A DNA stretch of 64,000 bases from Plantago ovata (Eukaryota; Streptophyta; Magnoliopsida; Lamiales; Plantaginaceae): contig CM051455.1 in assembly GCA_028274465.1 (NCBI GenBank), positions 131,660,096 through 131,724,095 on the forward strand. The letters are read 5' to 3'. The translations under genes were made by a program, and so were the position numbers. Positions 45,201-56,874 of this stretch are shown here, piece by piece (the stretch's first letter is position 1; each line of letters begins with the position of its first letter). The notes under the pieces are model-generated. The model searched no databases, was not told the DNA's origin, and worked only from the letters and a program-made list of their open reading frames with translations.

Positions 45201-48200
45201 CACAAGAATATTGGGTATAATCATAAAATGGAAACGAAAGCAGCTGTGAACTTCTTCACTAATGTGTGTTTTAAAGGGTTGATACTTGGTAAAAGCCCTA
45301 CATCATACTGTCACTAGTCTTTTAATCAATAGATACAACTATGGTTCATCCGTTATAAAATCAGAAGTTATATCCACTGGCATCAGTCTTTCTGCGGTGC
45401 TCTTTTTATTTGGTTTCGACGTGGCTATTAGGCATCAAGATACTAACTTTCTGTGTGTATATAAAATTATAAGTTGTTTAACAATTAACAGTCGGAGTCT
45501 CATTAGTCCTATCTTGTTTTGTTATAGAGATGAACACTGATTGGGTTATTTTAAGTTTCTTAGCCATCTGATGTTCCCGATAACAATGCCATTTGTTATG
45601 ATGCCTGCTACTCTTGATGTACACAGGATATAGATGAACTCTAAATCTTGATATAAAAGTAATCACGTATGAGGGGAAATGTTCAAAAGTAGACTGCTAC
45701 CCCAGGAAATTCATTTTCTGTAGTTCTAGAAAGGATACAGGCGTTATCTACTTCGGAGAGTTTTTTTTTTTTTTTTTTTTTTTCTTTTTTTGGGTGTGTG
45801 TGTGTGTGTGGGGGGGGGGGGTGGGGGTGGGGGGGGGGGTTTACCTAGCTGAGTCTTTATTGAGGCAAAAGATACATTTCCTGGGCCATGATCTAGCTGG
45901 AGTACCTGCTTATTTGTAGTGAAGATCTTCCTATTTTATACTTGTGCTATGATTTTTATGTGGTGATGTGCTTCTACTGTTTCTTTAATCTGACAGCTTG
46001 GACTAGCAGAGAAGAACATTGTAACTTACGATGTTGATCTGGTTGTATCAGATCCTAGTGATGCTAATACCAACAGCACAACTTTATTTTCAGATGACAC
46101 GGACGAAAAGCCGCGAAAGAGTACTGTCCCAGATCCTTGTACTTCTAAGCATCAAGAAGGCGAGGTAAGTCTGATCTTGAGGAAATTATTTATGCACAAC
46201 TTCCGTTGTTTTTCTTATATCTAGCTAAACAGCACCAAAGAGGGTTTAAATGTTTTATTAATTTCTGTATGAAACTATAAGGTACTGCAGCTATTTGAAC
46301 TTCTTAATAATTTGTCTCCCTGGAGGAGAATAATTTTCATTGCGTAAACTTCTCATGTCAGGTCATTGGACCTTGTGATGGAAATTATTCTCGCTCAAAA
46401 AACTTGCACCGGGTGAATTCACATACAGATAACCGCTAAAGTTCATTATTGAATCCCGTCCCTGGAAGTCTAAGGCTAGCTTTCCCATTGCTATCAATTC
46501 ACGAAATAGCTAATAATGAACAAGGCTTTATGTAGTATCCTAAAATACTTGCTCTCTTGTGTCTTTTTTAGCTAAGTTGTTAATGTAATGTTAAAGAATG
46601 CAGTAATAATGATTTCTATGCTATCTGAGATTTTTGCCTTCAACTAATGTTTATGTTGTTTGCCTGAATTTGCCCCTACTGTATTTTTTCAGGGCAATGT
46701 TACCACTGCTGCTGCTCCTATAGAGATTGACATCGGGGCTTCTTCAGGTTGTCAGCCTGTTGACATTTCTGGTAGAAGTGACAGTAGAACAGGTGATGTC
46801 CAATAGCAGATGTTGTCAGAGCATTTGTGCTTGACCATTTGCTCATACATTTATTGCATACAATAATTATGAGCCATACAATAAGAGCCATTATTTCTTG
46901 CTCATGTAGGTCTAGTTAAATTTCCCCTCAGCTTTCAGAAATTAGATTGGCAGTCCTCAAGGATATATTATCTATAATATTTTGAGAGGTAGTAGTTTAG
47001 TGTTTTGGTAGGGATTTGAGGTTCTGGGTGGTGTGTAGATGTAGTTCTGCAGTAGATTATAACAGGCTTATAATTTATCAAAACCATAACAAGATCTCAA
47101 ATTTTCAATCTTCTCAAATTTCACACTGGTTCATTCTGTTTATTTGTGTGAGTGTAGCTGCTAGGTATTAAATTAGAGATCAGAATGCTCCATGAGATGA
47201 ATCAAAGAGCCGGAAAGTTTAAGGACGAAAACCAACTCAACCTCATCAATATACTGTAACAGGTCCATATTGATAGATTACCATCTACAATCCCAAATAC
47301 AAGTTCTTGAACAGATCATTCACATTGAACATCATCACTATATATGGATTCTTTTACACTCTAAAAAAGCATGTGGGTGGCATGTGAAAATGGAGATCCT
47401 GTGATGTATCTCTGACTATGCTTTGAAAATGTTTCCAGGACCAATTTCACCTTTCCTGAAGAAAAGTGAACTGCGGATAGGTGAATCATCAGCGTTTTTC
47501 ATGTATGTCAAATCCAGCACTGTCAGAAGCAACAACAATCCTGGGTCATCTTCTGTTCATGAACATACACCTGAACCTATGAAGATTGTTGAGAATCTTA
47601 CCATTGCGAGTACCCAAGTGGGCCTCAACATCCAAGGACAAATTAACTCCGAAACATTGGAAAACCATTCACCAGCATTTAACCATCCGAATAGCACCAG
47701 TTTTCGTGATACGTTTTCTACGGAGAAGGCATGCAGCCCCCTTGTAGCACCGGACATACCCCAAAATAGGAATTTGAAGGAGCAATCAGCTCAGGTGCAT
47801 TTGCCTTTAAAACACGACTCTCCCAATAATGTTCCTGATTTTTATGCACATACAAACTATCCTTATTACATGTCCGGAGTAGTGAGTCAAGTTCAAATGC
47901 AGTCCGCATCTACATATCACAATAACCTCCCAAATATGCACAACCACAACAATGTTAACTCCCCTATCTTGCCTCAGTATAATCATTTCCCTCAGTGCCC
48001 TCCTGGAATGACACCTTATCCTTATTACCCACCCTTTGGGATGTGTTTACAACCTGGTCAGATGCCTGCAGCTCAGCCATGGCAATCATTGGGGGGTCCC
48101 ACGTCTAGCGAGCGTAAGGTTACCAAAGTTGATCGTAGGGAGGCAGCACTGATGAAGTTCAGGCAGAAGCGTAAGGAGAGATGTTTTGACAAGAAAATAA

Positions 48201-48409
48201 GGTATGTGAATAGAAAGAAGCTTGCTGAGCGCAGACCTCGTGTTAGGGGCCAGTTTGTGAGGAAGGTTAATGGTGTGAACGTGGATTTAAACGACCATCC
48301 TGCTTCAGCAGAAGAGTATGAGGAAGATGAAGATTACTATGAAGAGGAAGATCAGTCTGGTAACATGGATCTTTGTCCTGATGATGATGCTTCATTCTGC
48401 CCACGATGA
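42207..48409 (+). CDS. TOC1: TOC1/PRR1 clock pseudo-response regulator (555 aa, 6 exons)
   Basis: Core evening repressor of the plant circadian clock, nuclear. Exons: 42207-42339, 44723-44884, 44974-45107, 45997-46164, 46693-46792, 47439-48409; the sum is 1,668 nt and all junctions keep frame. The pseudo-receiver domain (residues about 18-135) has [37 protein letters not shown] (Glu where true receivers have the phospho-accepting Asp), and [20 protein letters not shown]. After a variable middle, the conserved [16 protein letters not shown] motif begins in exon 6. The CCT domain starts at about residue 464 ([20 protein letters not shown]), followed by an acidic tail. Arabidopsis TOC1 is 618 aa; the middle region is shorter here. 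Intron 1 (2.4 kb) carries a tandem repeat that copies the exon-2 acceptor, and intron 3 has a long poly-T/GT/G tract. The leader has duplicated uORFs. Confidence 0.97.
42690..44770 (+). repeat. About six ~350-bp tandem units in TOC1 intron 1, last one spanning the exon-2 acceptor
   Basis: The marker GGTTGCTATGAAGATTGAAA (with variants) recurs at about 42795, 43128, 43474, 43834, 44194 and 44549. Each unit also carries a pyrimidine tract, an AG and a degenerate copy of the first about 45 nt of exon 2 (TGACCCCTGTAAAGTC, ...TTATTGATGCACTGAAT). AG positions are about 43301, 43654, 44013 and 44362, then the genuine acceptor at 44721-44722; in the first unit (about 42965) the AG is lost. Spacing is 349-360 bp. 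The decoy copies have lost the exon frame beyond this stretch. Confidence 0.9.
45761..45840. repeat. Poly-T, (GT)n and poly-G tract in TOC1 intron 3
   Basis: About 30 mostly T residues, then GT repeats, then G runs broken by single T residues. It has potential for quadruplex or slipped structures. It lies about 150 nt upstream of the exon-4 acceptor. Confidence 0.9.
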
Positions 48410-49535
48410 GCTTCCAGTGGATGAAGGTATTTCTTGTTGACGTCTTTTTCTTTTTCTTTTATGGGAGAAATTTGTTTTGAAAGCTGGAAGAATTTGCACT
48501 ATATACTCCGAATCAAATGCAAATGTTCTGTGAAACTTGTTTCTCTGTTGTCTCTCTCTTTTAGAAACTTCTCAAGCCGTTTGTCTCATGTACATTTTGT
48601 TTATTTGTCTGAAATTGACTTTTTAATTGCAATCTACAGGTAGTATATGCAAATGCTGGTTAATTTTGGACACCCTTTGAACCCATTGCTTGGCGGTTCA
48701 GACTTTAGCATGCGATGCGATTTGTGATCACGAGAAGGATGCTAGATTGATCCGTATGCTGAACGTGTTGGAGCTATGCAGAAATATTTTTGACAGGCCG
48801 TTGCAGAAGGCTGTGTTTTTTGTTCATATTGATTTCTCTGCTTGTCTCCTGAAATTTTAAGTGCCTAGTCCTCGAGAGGTAAAGTATGACTGGGTGAGTG
48901 GTTTCATGTGAAACCCAAGATATCCCTAATTGAATCGTTAACATGTTATGTATACATTGAATAGACCAATGCAGCTCTTCATGTGGTTGCATGTGAAGTA
49001 CTACAAATGCTTTATTGTACTTATAAGAGACTATTTTTTGTGGATCTAAGTGCGTGCAATTCCCAAGTAGCTATTTAGCTTTAGGCAAATAGGCAATAAA
49101 ACCCTTCACTTGGACATTAAAACGTAATCCTCGACTGTGGCATTGAGATATGAGAATGTACACACACCTGGGTATTTAAAAGTATAGCATATCGCTGAGT
49201 CGTCTTGCAAACATTGAGTAGCTATTAACGAGCAGACTGAAAATTATAGACAATTGCTGACTCTGTAAAGACCACAACAACAAAGTACCTCAAGGTGACA
49301 ATGCACAAGTTGAAAGCGTTAATCGACTCAGACTCGGGAAATATGACAACATTACAATGGCAACATTCCTGTAAAGTATAAACACAAAGTATAAACACAA
49401 CATCTGTTGAGACAACATCCTCTAGCTTAACATTTAACGAGCCATTTGAGAGATACTTGTAACTAATGCTAGGAAGTACCTTTAGTACCATGGAAGTTTT
49501 TTATGCCCTCACAATCCTATCCTCAAACTTAACAT
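48410..49535. other. Intergenic 3' flanks of TOC1 and the SNARE gene
   Basis: The two genes converge. A pyrimidine tract and CTACAG near 48640 could be a 3'-UTR splice acceptor for TOC1. Otherwise AT-rich with no supported gene. Confidence 0.45.
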
Positions 49536-51376
49536 TTAATGAGTCAGCTTGAAGAAGAGGATAACAATTATTGCAAGAACTAATGCTGTGATAATACTGC
49601 CAAGGATCCACTTGTTCCTGCTCATTCGCCTCGACATATTAGTCAAAATTTTCTTGCTCAGGCTAATATTATCGTCCACCCCATGCAGCTGAAGATTAGG
49701 CCATTCATAAATAAATACACAGGACCAGATGGGACAGAATTGTAAAACAGATCTCAGCGCATAGCATACAACGTTAAAGGAGGATAGGACAATAGTGTAC
49801 CGTGTTATGTGCATGCAGAAGGGATTGTCGTTGCTGATGTAGATCTTGAAGAATTGAGACTCCAATTTCCTCAGTTTCCAGCAGTGTTTTTCGACTTTCC
49901 CGGATCCTTTCATTCGACTGGTTCAATCTCTCAGTGGACATAAGCAACCTTCCTCTTTGATCTGTTTCTGCCTGAACATCCAAATATCAGTGATATTCAA
50001 ATACACAACAGACCATACTAACTATTTTCTCCCAACATGCAAATTAATAAAACACAGAACACGGGACTCTTTCAGTGTACTTATTCAATTCTTGGAACTT
50101 GAAGCACAATCTCCTTTAGAATGCTATGAAGTATAAACCCGTAGCAAGTGTTTGAAATCATTTCCATTTATTGGTCTACTGGAAAGCTCAACTTTCACAC
50201 AGAATCTGAATATGCCTGAGAGGAAATGTTCAATATCATACATATCCCTTGTTCTGGAGAGTGCCTAGTTTATAGGAGACAGCCTATTCCGTAATTCAAT
50301 GTTGAGGGATTTATAATGAGTATACTGTGAGATCTCAGACACTCCAAAGAAAACCATTTCATAAAAAGCATGATAGCAAGTTAGCAACGTAAAAATGGTG
50401 TCACTCGTACCATTATTGTATCTGCCAATCCCGCCTGCAACAAATCCTCTCGAGCAGTTTGATTTACAGTAGGTGCTGTAATTCGCTTGAGTTCCGCTTT
50501 CAAGCTGTTCAAATCGACTTTATATTCTCTCAACTTCGCGAGGAGTGTAATCTTCACTTCATGAGTCAAGGTCCTAGCCTCAAGGTCCATTTTACGGATC
50601 TGCACAGAATGTAGGATTTCAGTTTTATAATTCAGAAGCATATTAGAAATCCTCAGCTCATTAGATCCTGTGGCGAGAAGTTACCACTGTCTCAGCCTCC
50701 TCAATTCCTCCATTTATTTCAGATACTTTCTGTTTCTTCTGTTCTGCAAATCAACAAAGATCATTACAAAAAATTTCTGGTACCACAACCAAATTACGAG
50801 CAAATATGAAGCACACTGAACAATGCAGTGGTAAAAACACAAGGCACAGCCTCTAAAAGCTGAATTCAGTAGGATGTACTCGATTATTGGCAAATGGAAA
50901 TTCTACCCCGCATTCTAAGATACGAAAACCAATATCCTCTAACAATTCAAATCAACTGAACATAAAATTTACTCCAACACTTCCTCTACATAAATTAACA
51001 TGAATGCACCAAGCCACAAACACTTGAATAATTTCGCACGGAAATTTGTTGAGCTGTTAAGATTTAGAAATTCCGAATACAATCAATCATCCTTATACCC
51101 TCATTCAATACAATTACCATTCGTCGAGTTTATTAGCTCATTAGAAGCATCAATTGAAAGACATTCATTGTGTAATGTAGTTACAGTATCGAGGCATAAA
51201 CGATAAGCTAACTTAAGCATATAATTCTAGTATACAAAATTCATTATAAGCATTACAATGAGAAAGGTAAATTCTCACTCACCGCCACGAAGGAGACCAG
51301 CTGAAGCAATGCTTTTGGACAAATTGGCGGAGAGCTCACAGTATTGGCGTTCATAACCTTCAAATACATCACTCAT
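49536..51376 (-). CDS. VTI12: VTI12-type v-SNARE (221 aa, 5 exons)
   Basis: Qb-SNARE that mediates fusion at the trans-Golgi network/prevacuolar compartment and in vacuolar and autophagic trafficking. Exons on the minus strand: 51376-51283, 50743-50685, 50599-50411, 49971-49801, 49688-49536; the sum is 666 nt, all in frame. The N-terminal VTI domain is MSDVFEGYERQYCELSANLS, then IRKMDLEARTL and KLREYKVDL. The SNARE motif runs through MSTERLNQSNERIRESRKTL, TEEIGVSILQDL and RQSLLHAHN. A C-terminal anchor (ILGSIITALVLAIIVILFF) ends in KLTH. Length and exon order agree with Arabidopsis VTI11/12 (about 221 aa). VTI12 over VTI11 rests on the MSDVFEGYERQYCELS start. Confidence 0.95.
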
Positions 51377-51775
51377 CTTCTCGATTTTGCTACCAAAATC
51401 TACAATCAATTGGAACACTAATCATCACAATCAACATAACATGCTCAATTCACAAATTGAAATTGTACACGATACGAATTCACAAATTCGTCAGGTTTAC
51501 TAGTAGTGTATGATATAAATAAAATGAAAATGAAAATGGAAAGAGTTTGTTAGTTACGATCGAATTGAGATCGAGATTTAGTTACCTTCAGATGATCAGA
51601 GTATTCGCCGGAGGTTGATGATCGGCGGTGATGGAACAATCTGGAATGTGCTGGAAGATGATTTCTCTCCAGGCTCATCAATTTTGTTTGCAGGAGAAAA
51701 CAAAAAGGCACACAAGTTTATGGCTTCCCACTGGAAGCAAAAAGACTTTACGACCCTTAATAGTTATCACTTCTA
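51377..51775. other. Upstream region of the SNARE gene
   Basis: Probable leader and promoter of the minus-strand SNARE gene, possibly including a 5'-UTR intron boundary near 51585. The plus-strand frame starting at 51628 has no recognisable domain and is not called. Confidence 0.4.
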
Positions 51776-52030
51776 CTCCCTCCCCACTTTTTGACTTTTA
51801 CTACTGGTCAACAACTTTTAATTTCTTTTTAACTTTTGATTACATTTAAACAAATATAGTGATAATATATTTAACGAAATAATATTATTAAAATATAGAA
51901 TTTAAATTTTTATAATATAATTTTATAAAATATTTTATCATTAAAGTTAAAAAGTAACCGTAAGTTAAAGTTGAAATTTGTTGACCGAAAAAAATCAAAC
52001 CCTGAGTAACTTATAATGGGACAGAGGAAG
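51776..52030. mobile_element. Stowaway-like MITE
   Basis: Begins CTCCCTCCCCACTTTTTGAC after TA (51774-51775) and ends GGGACAGAGGAAG before TA (52031-52032). The subterminal arm GTTGACCGAAAAAA is shared with the element at 5850-6076, so the two belong to one family. Confidence 0.75.
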
Positions 52031-52359
52031 TATAACTAATATTCATGTATTTTTTTAGATTGTTTACGTTTACTTTTGAAACGTTATTTAGGAGGTTTGT
52101 ATACTTATTGTGGTGTTTGATTTAGTAGTAGAACCCACGATAAAACTGTGAGATAAAGTATAGGAGTATGTTTTTTTTATTAACAATATGTGTATCTTAA
52201 AAGTATTAGAGTACTCAAGTCCTACATTCTTAAAATGCAAAATACAGGAGGAATTGTTCATCTTTAAAAAAAATGCAAGTTCACTTTTTTAAATTAAAAA
52301 TATGGTCATATGATGAAAGAACTTAGATTTTCAGTTCACTTTTATATAATAATATTATA

Positions 52360-52599
52360 CTCCCCCCTCTGTTACATAATAAGCTAAGGTTGATTTTTTT
52401 TTAAAAACTTTGACCTCAAGTTATTTTTACATTACACAATAAAAAAATATAATAAAATTATTTTATGAAAGAAAATCAAGTATATTTTTCTAATATAAAT
52501 CTATTATATATACTAATAATGTATAATATAGAAGTAATTTGCGGTCAAAATTTTAAAAAAAAAGTCAACCTTAGAAAGCTTATTATGAAACAGACAGAG
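52360..52599. mobile_element. Stowaway-like MITE, second family
   Basis: Inverted ends of about 35 bp (CTCCCCCCTCTGTTACATAA, then GCTAAGGTTGA; right end TCAACCTTAGAAAGC, then TTATTATGAAACAGACAGAG) flanked by TA on both sides (52358-52359, 52600-52601). The AT-rich interior includes AGAAAATCAAGTATATTTTTC. A fragment of the same family is present in intron 2 of the proteasome gene (about 59805-59910). Confidence 0.85.
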
Positions 52600-52601
52600 T
52601 A

Positions 52602-53163
52602 AATAATTAAATTTCTGTTCGATTAAGGTTTCTTAAGATAATCCAACTGTACGGTACAGTAATCGGAGAAAATAAAGAGTTCGTGAATTTTGTCCGTGTT
52701 GAGTGTTAACTGTTAAGTAGTACTGGTTTTGGTTTAGGATGTCTAAGGCCCGGTTCTCTTCGTCTGAACTGAACTGATCTGGTCTGATCCGGTTCTTTTT
52801 TAATAACTATCAGAACTCCTAGCGGCTACCCTTAATTCAAATATAATTTATGTGTTATTCTAAGTTTAAAGAAAAATAATGTGAATAATAGAGAGATAAA
52901 GGAAGAAAGATTATAGGTTGATAGGGTATAATTGAATAAAGATGATTTATGTTCTTTAGTCTCTGGTACATTATATTGATTGTTTTGCTACCTTCTTACA
53001 CTTAATTTGGTTGCTCTTTGTTTCTACTACTTTTTTCTTTTTTTCTTTTCTTGTTCGCAAATTTTATGTGCCTACTAGTTATGACAGATTAGTATAGGAG
53101 TTGTACTAATGTGTTTGTTATTTTCCTTTTCAGAATTTGTTTGGATTCTGCTTCTTTGACAAG
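52602..53163 (+). promoter_or_regulatory. Promoter/leader region of the eRF1 gene
   Basis: Includes a GAACTGAACTGATCTGGTC stretch (about 52768) related to the TTCAG-rich elements. A long T/C-rich tract ends in the acceptor tttccttttcag at 53133, 30 nt upstream of the eRF1 ATG. I read the last part as the 3' end of a 5'-UTR intron; the donor was not located. Confidence 0.45.
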
Positions 53164-54516
53164 ATGATGTCTGCTGAGGAAGAGAGTGACATGAACATCG
53201 AACTATGGAAAATGAAGAAGCTCATCAAAGGATTGGAAGAGTCCAGAGGTAATGGCACCAGTATGATCTCTCTTATCATACCTCCACGCGATCAAATTGC
53301 GCGCGTTGCAAAGATGCTCGGAGATGAATATGGAACGGCCTCTAACATCAAAAAGAGAGTAAACCGGCAGTCTGTTCTTGCTGCTATTACTTCTGCTCAA
53401 CAGAGGCTCAAGACCTACAACAAGGTTCCTACTAATGGCCTTGTTCTTTATACTGGAACAATCCTCACTGACGGGAACAAGGAGAAGAAGGTTACAGTTG
53501 ATTTCGAGCCTTTCAAGCCTGTAAACGTGTCACTGTATCTTTGCGACAACAAGTTTCACACCGAACCTCTTAATGAGCTCCTGGAATCTGATGAAAAGTT
53601 TGGCTTTATTGTTATGGATGGGAACGGGACGCTCTTTGGGACGTTGAGTGGTAACACAAGGGAGATTATTCATAAATTCAAGGTGAGTCTTCCTCAGAAA
53701 CAGGGAAGAGGAGGTCAATCTGCTCTCAGGTTTTCTCGTATAGGTGCAGAAAAGCGTCACAACTATGTCAGGAAAGTTGCAGAACTTTCTACGCAATATT
53801 TCATCAACCCTGCCACGAGTCAGCCTAATGTCTCGGGACTTATACTTGCCGGGGTAGCTGAGTTTAAGACCAAGCTCAGCGAGTCTCAGTTGTTTGATCC
53901 TCGTCTTAAAGCAAAGATTTTGCGTGTGGTGGATATTGCTTCCGGGTGGGAAATTGGCTTCAACGAGGCAATCACAAAGTCAGCTGAGATCCTGTCTCAT
54001 CTTAAAATTGTACGAGAGAAGGCTCTGATGGAGAAGTATTTTACGGAGATGAACCGGGACAAACGGAAGTACGTTGTTGGCGTTGATAACACGTTGAGTG
54101 CCCTGGAAATAGGTTCTGTTGAGACACTTATTGTTTGGGAGAACTTGGAGATGACTCGGTATGTCCTTAGGAACAAAGCCACGGGGGAGATTGTCGTAAA
54201 GCACTTGAACAAGGAGCAGGAGGCTCATAAAAGTAACTTCCGTGATCAAGAGGCAGAAAATGCTGAATTAGAGGTTCTGGAAAAACTTCCGTTGCTCGAA
54301 TTTGCCAACGAGTATAAGCAATTCGGTTGCACTCTTGAGTTTGTCACCAACAAGTCAGAAGAAGGGTATAAATTTTGCCAAGGTCTTGGAGGGATTGGAG
54401 GAATCCTGCGCTATGAGTTGGATCTTGGAGATTTTGATGAGCTTTCAAATGACGGTGAAGATTATGACGGTGAATATTCTGCCCACGGAGATTCTGCTAC
54501 TGAAGATTCAGAGTAG
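53164..54516 (+). CDS. ERF1: Eukaryotic release factor eRF1-like, NIKK variant (450 aa)
   Basis: Class-1 termination factor that reads all three stop codons in the ribosomal A site and triggers peptide release, with eRF3, in the cytosol. The ATG at 53164 makes residue numbers coincide with human eRF1: GTS 31-33, Glu55, the NIKS position 61-64, Y125-C127-F131 (YLCDNKF) and GGQ 183-185 ([10 protein letters not shown]) all fall in place. All are conserved except that NIKS reads NIKK (Ser64 to Lys). Other changes include LLEFANEYK where Arabidopsis has LLEWFANEYK. The C-terminus is acidic, as usual. The coding region is intronless, as in several plant eRF1 genes. It could be a diverged paralogue with altered decoding, or an ageing duplicate; the frame is fully open. 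Confidence 0.93.
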   Translation: MMSAEEESDMNIELWKMKKLIKGLEESRGNGTSMISLIIPPRDQIARVAKMLGDEYGTASNIKKRVNRQSVLAAITSAQQRLKTYNKVPTNGLVLYTGTILTDGNKEKKVTVDFEPFKPVNVSLYLCDNKFHTEPLNELLESDEKFGFIVMDGNGTLFGTLSGNTREIIHKFKVSLPQKQGRGGQSALRFSRIGAEKRHNYVRKVAELSTQYFINPATSQPNVSGLILAGVAEFKTKLSESQLFDPRLKAKILRVVDIASGWEIGFNEAITKSAEILSHLKIVREKALMEKYFTEMNRDKRKYVVGVDNTLSALEIGSVETLIVWENLEMTRYVLRNKATGEIVVKHLNKEQEAHKSNFRDQEAENAELEVLEKLPLLEFANEYKQFGCTLEFVTNKSEEGYKFCQGLGGIGGILRYELDLGDFDELSNDGEDYDGEYSAHGDSATEDSE

Positions 54517-55812
54517 CAATTAACTAACAACACCAATACTGGTGTAAGGATAGATCAGGAGGCCTCGCGCAGTGGCCAGCGAGGGCCTGTGCTGGACCGT
54601 GCTGCTCAAGTTATGCCGATTGAAACAATGAAAGGAATGTCATTGAGGTAAGATTTCCAAAATTGTACTCCTACTGCTAATGTGCATCTCTTTTAAGCTT
54701 CAATGTTTTAGGGCAAGTGAATAATGGAGCCATTGTTCTAACCTTTGCCTTTTGTGTTGAAATATGCAGTGCTGGTAAAAGAATCTCCAAGTAATGAGAG
54801 ATTATCCTGTGAGTAAAGAATATGAAGATTTGCAACTTGGAAAGAATACTGTTGACAGTGTGGAGTATTTCACGGTTTCACCTATGTTCAACTCACAGAC
54901 AGGTTTACTGGATGCTTAGCTTCCAGTTTCAAATTTCGTTTATTGCTCTAGTCCATCATGTCTCCAGTTCAGGCGATGCTCTTGGCGGTTTCTTGGCTGG
55001 AACACATTTCTATTAGTTTTTACTTAAAAAGAAGACTCTATTTCCAATTTAAATAAGCCCTGAAACTTTGGTTTTGATGCACCAGGACTATTAGTTCTTA
55101 GGGAAGCTATTTGCTATTTCTGATTATTTGCGTAGTTATTTTTTGTTTTGGCTCCTGTGAGGGCTAGACTCTTAGCTTTGTTTATCAGACTCTTTATTGT
55201 TACTATCGTTATATTGAAAAATAGACTTCACGTCTGCAAAATTCGTGTTCTTGCGGTAACCTCTGTTCTGTCAAATTCGTGTCTGGCAAGGTGTTTGGGC
55301 TATGCCTGTGTTGTGTTATCTTTCTTGTTTACAGCTTCCGCATTATTGCCTGCATAAATATGCCTTAACGCCCTAGACTATTCGTCTGTTAAACTGGACC
55401 AGTAGTTACTAACCAACCAGACTAACCATAACAGTTTGAAAGATTTGCATTGATCTCCCAGAGGCTGAGCTAGTACTAATCAATCAAACATTAAGTATGC
55501 ATGCACCTTTATTTCTATTTTCTGCTCTCTAGTCATTTTCATACAACTCACATATTTGTTCTAAAGTCAAGTTCTGGTTAACCAATCCATTAAACATAAA
55601 CTGTGATTGATTTAATGGATGTGTACTTATGTACAAAGACATTACCTCCACACATCATTATTTAGTTCTGCATTTCCAGTTCAATCAGTTTATCACATAC
55701 TTTCACAAGTTCAATTATTGTTACTTTACTTGTAACTGTATTTAAAATCTCAGCCATACTGGTCGAAAATTTCCAGAACGTATTTACTACCTAAGGGACC
55801 TTCTCCGAAGGT
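54517..55812. other. 3' flank of eRF1 and upstream region of the GT34-like ORF
   Basis: A donor-like GAGgtaaga at about 54648 and an acceptor-like atatgcag at about 54770 suggest a spliced 3' UTR of eRF1. The remainder is AT-rich with short frames only and no supported gene. Confidence 0.4.
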
Positions 55813-56874
55813 ATGCCACCCACCCAAGGCACGCGAATTCTTCCCCCATCAAGGCAGCTACAGAAAAATCGCAATAATGTAAAGATCACCATCCTGTGTG
55901 GCCTTGTCACACTCCTTGTGTTCAACGGAACTGCTAGCCTCAACAACCTCATTCCATACAACACCGAACATCTTGTCCAGGAGACGTATAGGATCCTAGT
56001 TACTGAGAATGAAGCCGGGGAGGAGTTCATTAGCCCTAGTCCCAGCTTTATGAGTCGGAAACGGAGGGTTCTGCTTGTCACTGGCTCACCACCCAAACCG
56101 TGTGACAATCCAATCGCGGATCATTATTCGTTGAAGGAGATTAAGAATAAGCTAGATTATGGCAGGATTCATGAGATTGAAATTTTCTACAACACGGCTG
56201 TTCTGGAGGAGGAAAAGACACTATCTTGGGCTAAAGTGTCACTGATCAGGCAACTAATGTTGTCTCATCCTGAAGTAGAGTGGTTTTGGTGGATGGATAG
56301 TAATGCTTTGTTTACTAACATGACATATGCGGTTCCGTTCTCTAAGTATGGTGACTGTAACATGGTTGTCTTTAACGATCAAAAGTCGATCAATACGGGT
56401 GTTTTCTTGATCAGGAACTGCCAGTGGTCGTTGGACTTGTTTGACGCATGGAGACAGATAGGAGCCAAGGGAACAGTAGACGATCAGTCTGCACTGATAG
56501 ACTTGTTGGTCGCTGATGAAACCGATAGGTGGATAAACAAGACTGTCATTGAGAACTCGTTGTACGCACATTGGGAGGGGTTGATCGGAAAGTACCAGTC
56601 GGGTGGTGAAGAGTCGTGGCATTTCGTCACTCATTTTGTTGGATGTGAGATTTGTCCAAGAAGCTCAGGGAAAAATGACCTGGTTGAGAGGTGTGTGAAA
56701 GGTATGGAGAGAGCTTTTAACTTTGCAGATAATCAAATTCTGAACTTTTATGGGTTTAGCCATGCGGGACTGCTGAGCACAGATGTTACAAGGACTAGGA
56801 ACGAGACGGATATGCCATTGGTGGATTTGGACGACTTTGATATTCGACGCTCACAGAACCATACACTTTTGTAG
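55813..56874 (+). CDS. GT34 xyloglucan-xylosyltransferase-like protein, shortened, altered DxD
   Basis: 353 aa; type II Golgi-membrane layout with a hydrophobic anchor at about residues 24-42 (ITILCGLVTLLVF). The catalytic region matches family GT34 (xyloglucan 6-xylosyltransferase / galactomannan galactosyltransferase): RRVLLVTGSPPKPCDNPIAD, HYSLKEIKNKLDYGRIHEIE, then EWFWWMDSNALFTNM, INTGVFLIRN, VDDQSAL, HFVGCEICPR and ERCVKGMERAFNFADNQIL. XXT proteins I know have WWMDSDAMFTDM; here the DSD motif is DSN. Two segments present in XXTs, before INTGVFL and before DDQSA, are missing, and the stem is short (XXTs are usually about 440-460 aa). The deletions keep frame. The ORF is open, so it may be expressed, but metal and sugar-nucleotide binding is in doubt. 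Confidence 0.8.
   Translation: MPPTQGTRILPPSRQLQKNRNNVKITILCGLVTLLVFNGTASLNNLIPYNTEHLVQETYRILVTENEAGEEFISPSPSFMSRKRRVLLVTGSPPKPCDNPIADHYSLKEIKNKLDYGRIHEIEIFYNTAVLEEEKTLSWAKVSLIRQLMLSHPEVEWFWWMDSNALFTNMTYAVPFSKYGDCNMVVFNDQKSINTGVFLIRNCQWSLDLFDAWRQIGAKGTVDDQSALIDLLVADETDRWINKTVIENSLYAHWEGLIGKYQSGGEESWHFVTHFVGCEICPRSSGKNDLVERCVKGMERAFNFADNQILNFYGFSHAGLLSTDVTRTRNETDMPLVDLDDFDIRRSQNHTLL

Noticed and set aside
53137..53163. N-terminal extension of eRF1 upstream of ATG 53164
   Set aside because: It opens with TTG just after a splice acceptor; starting at 53164 makes all motifs coincide with human eRF1 numbering.
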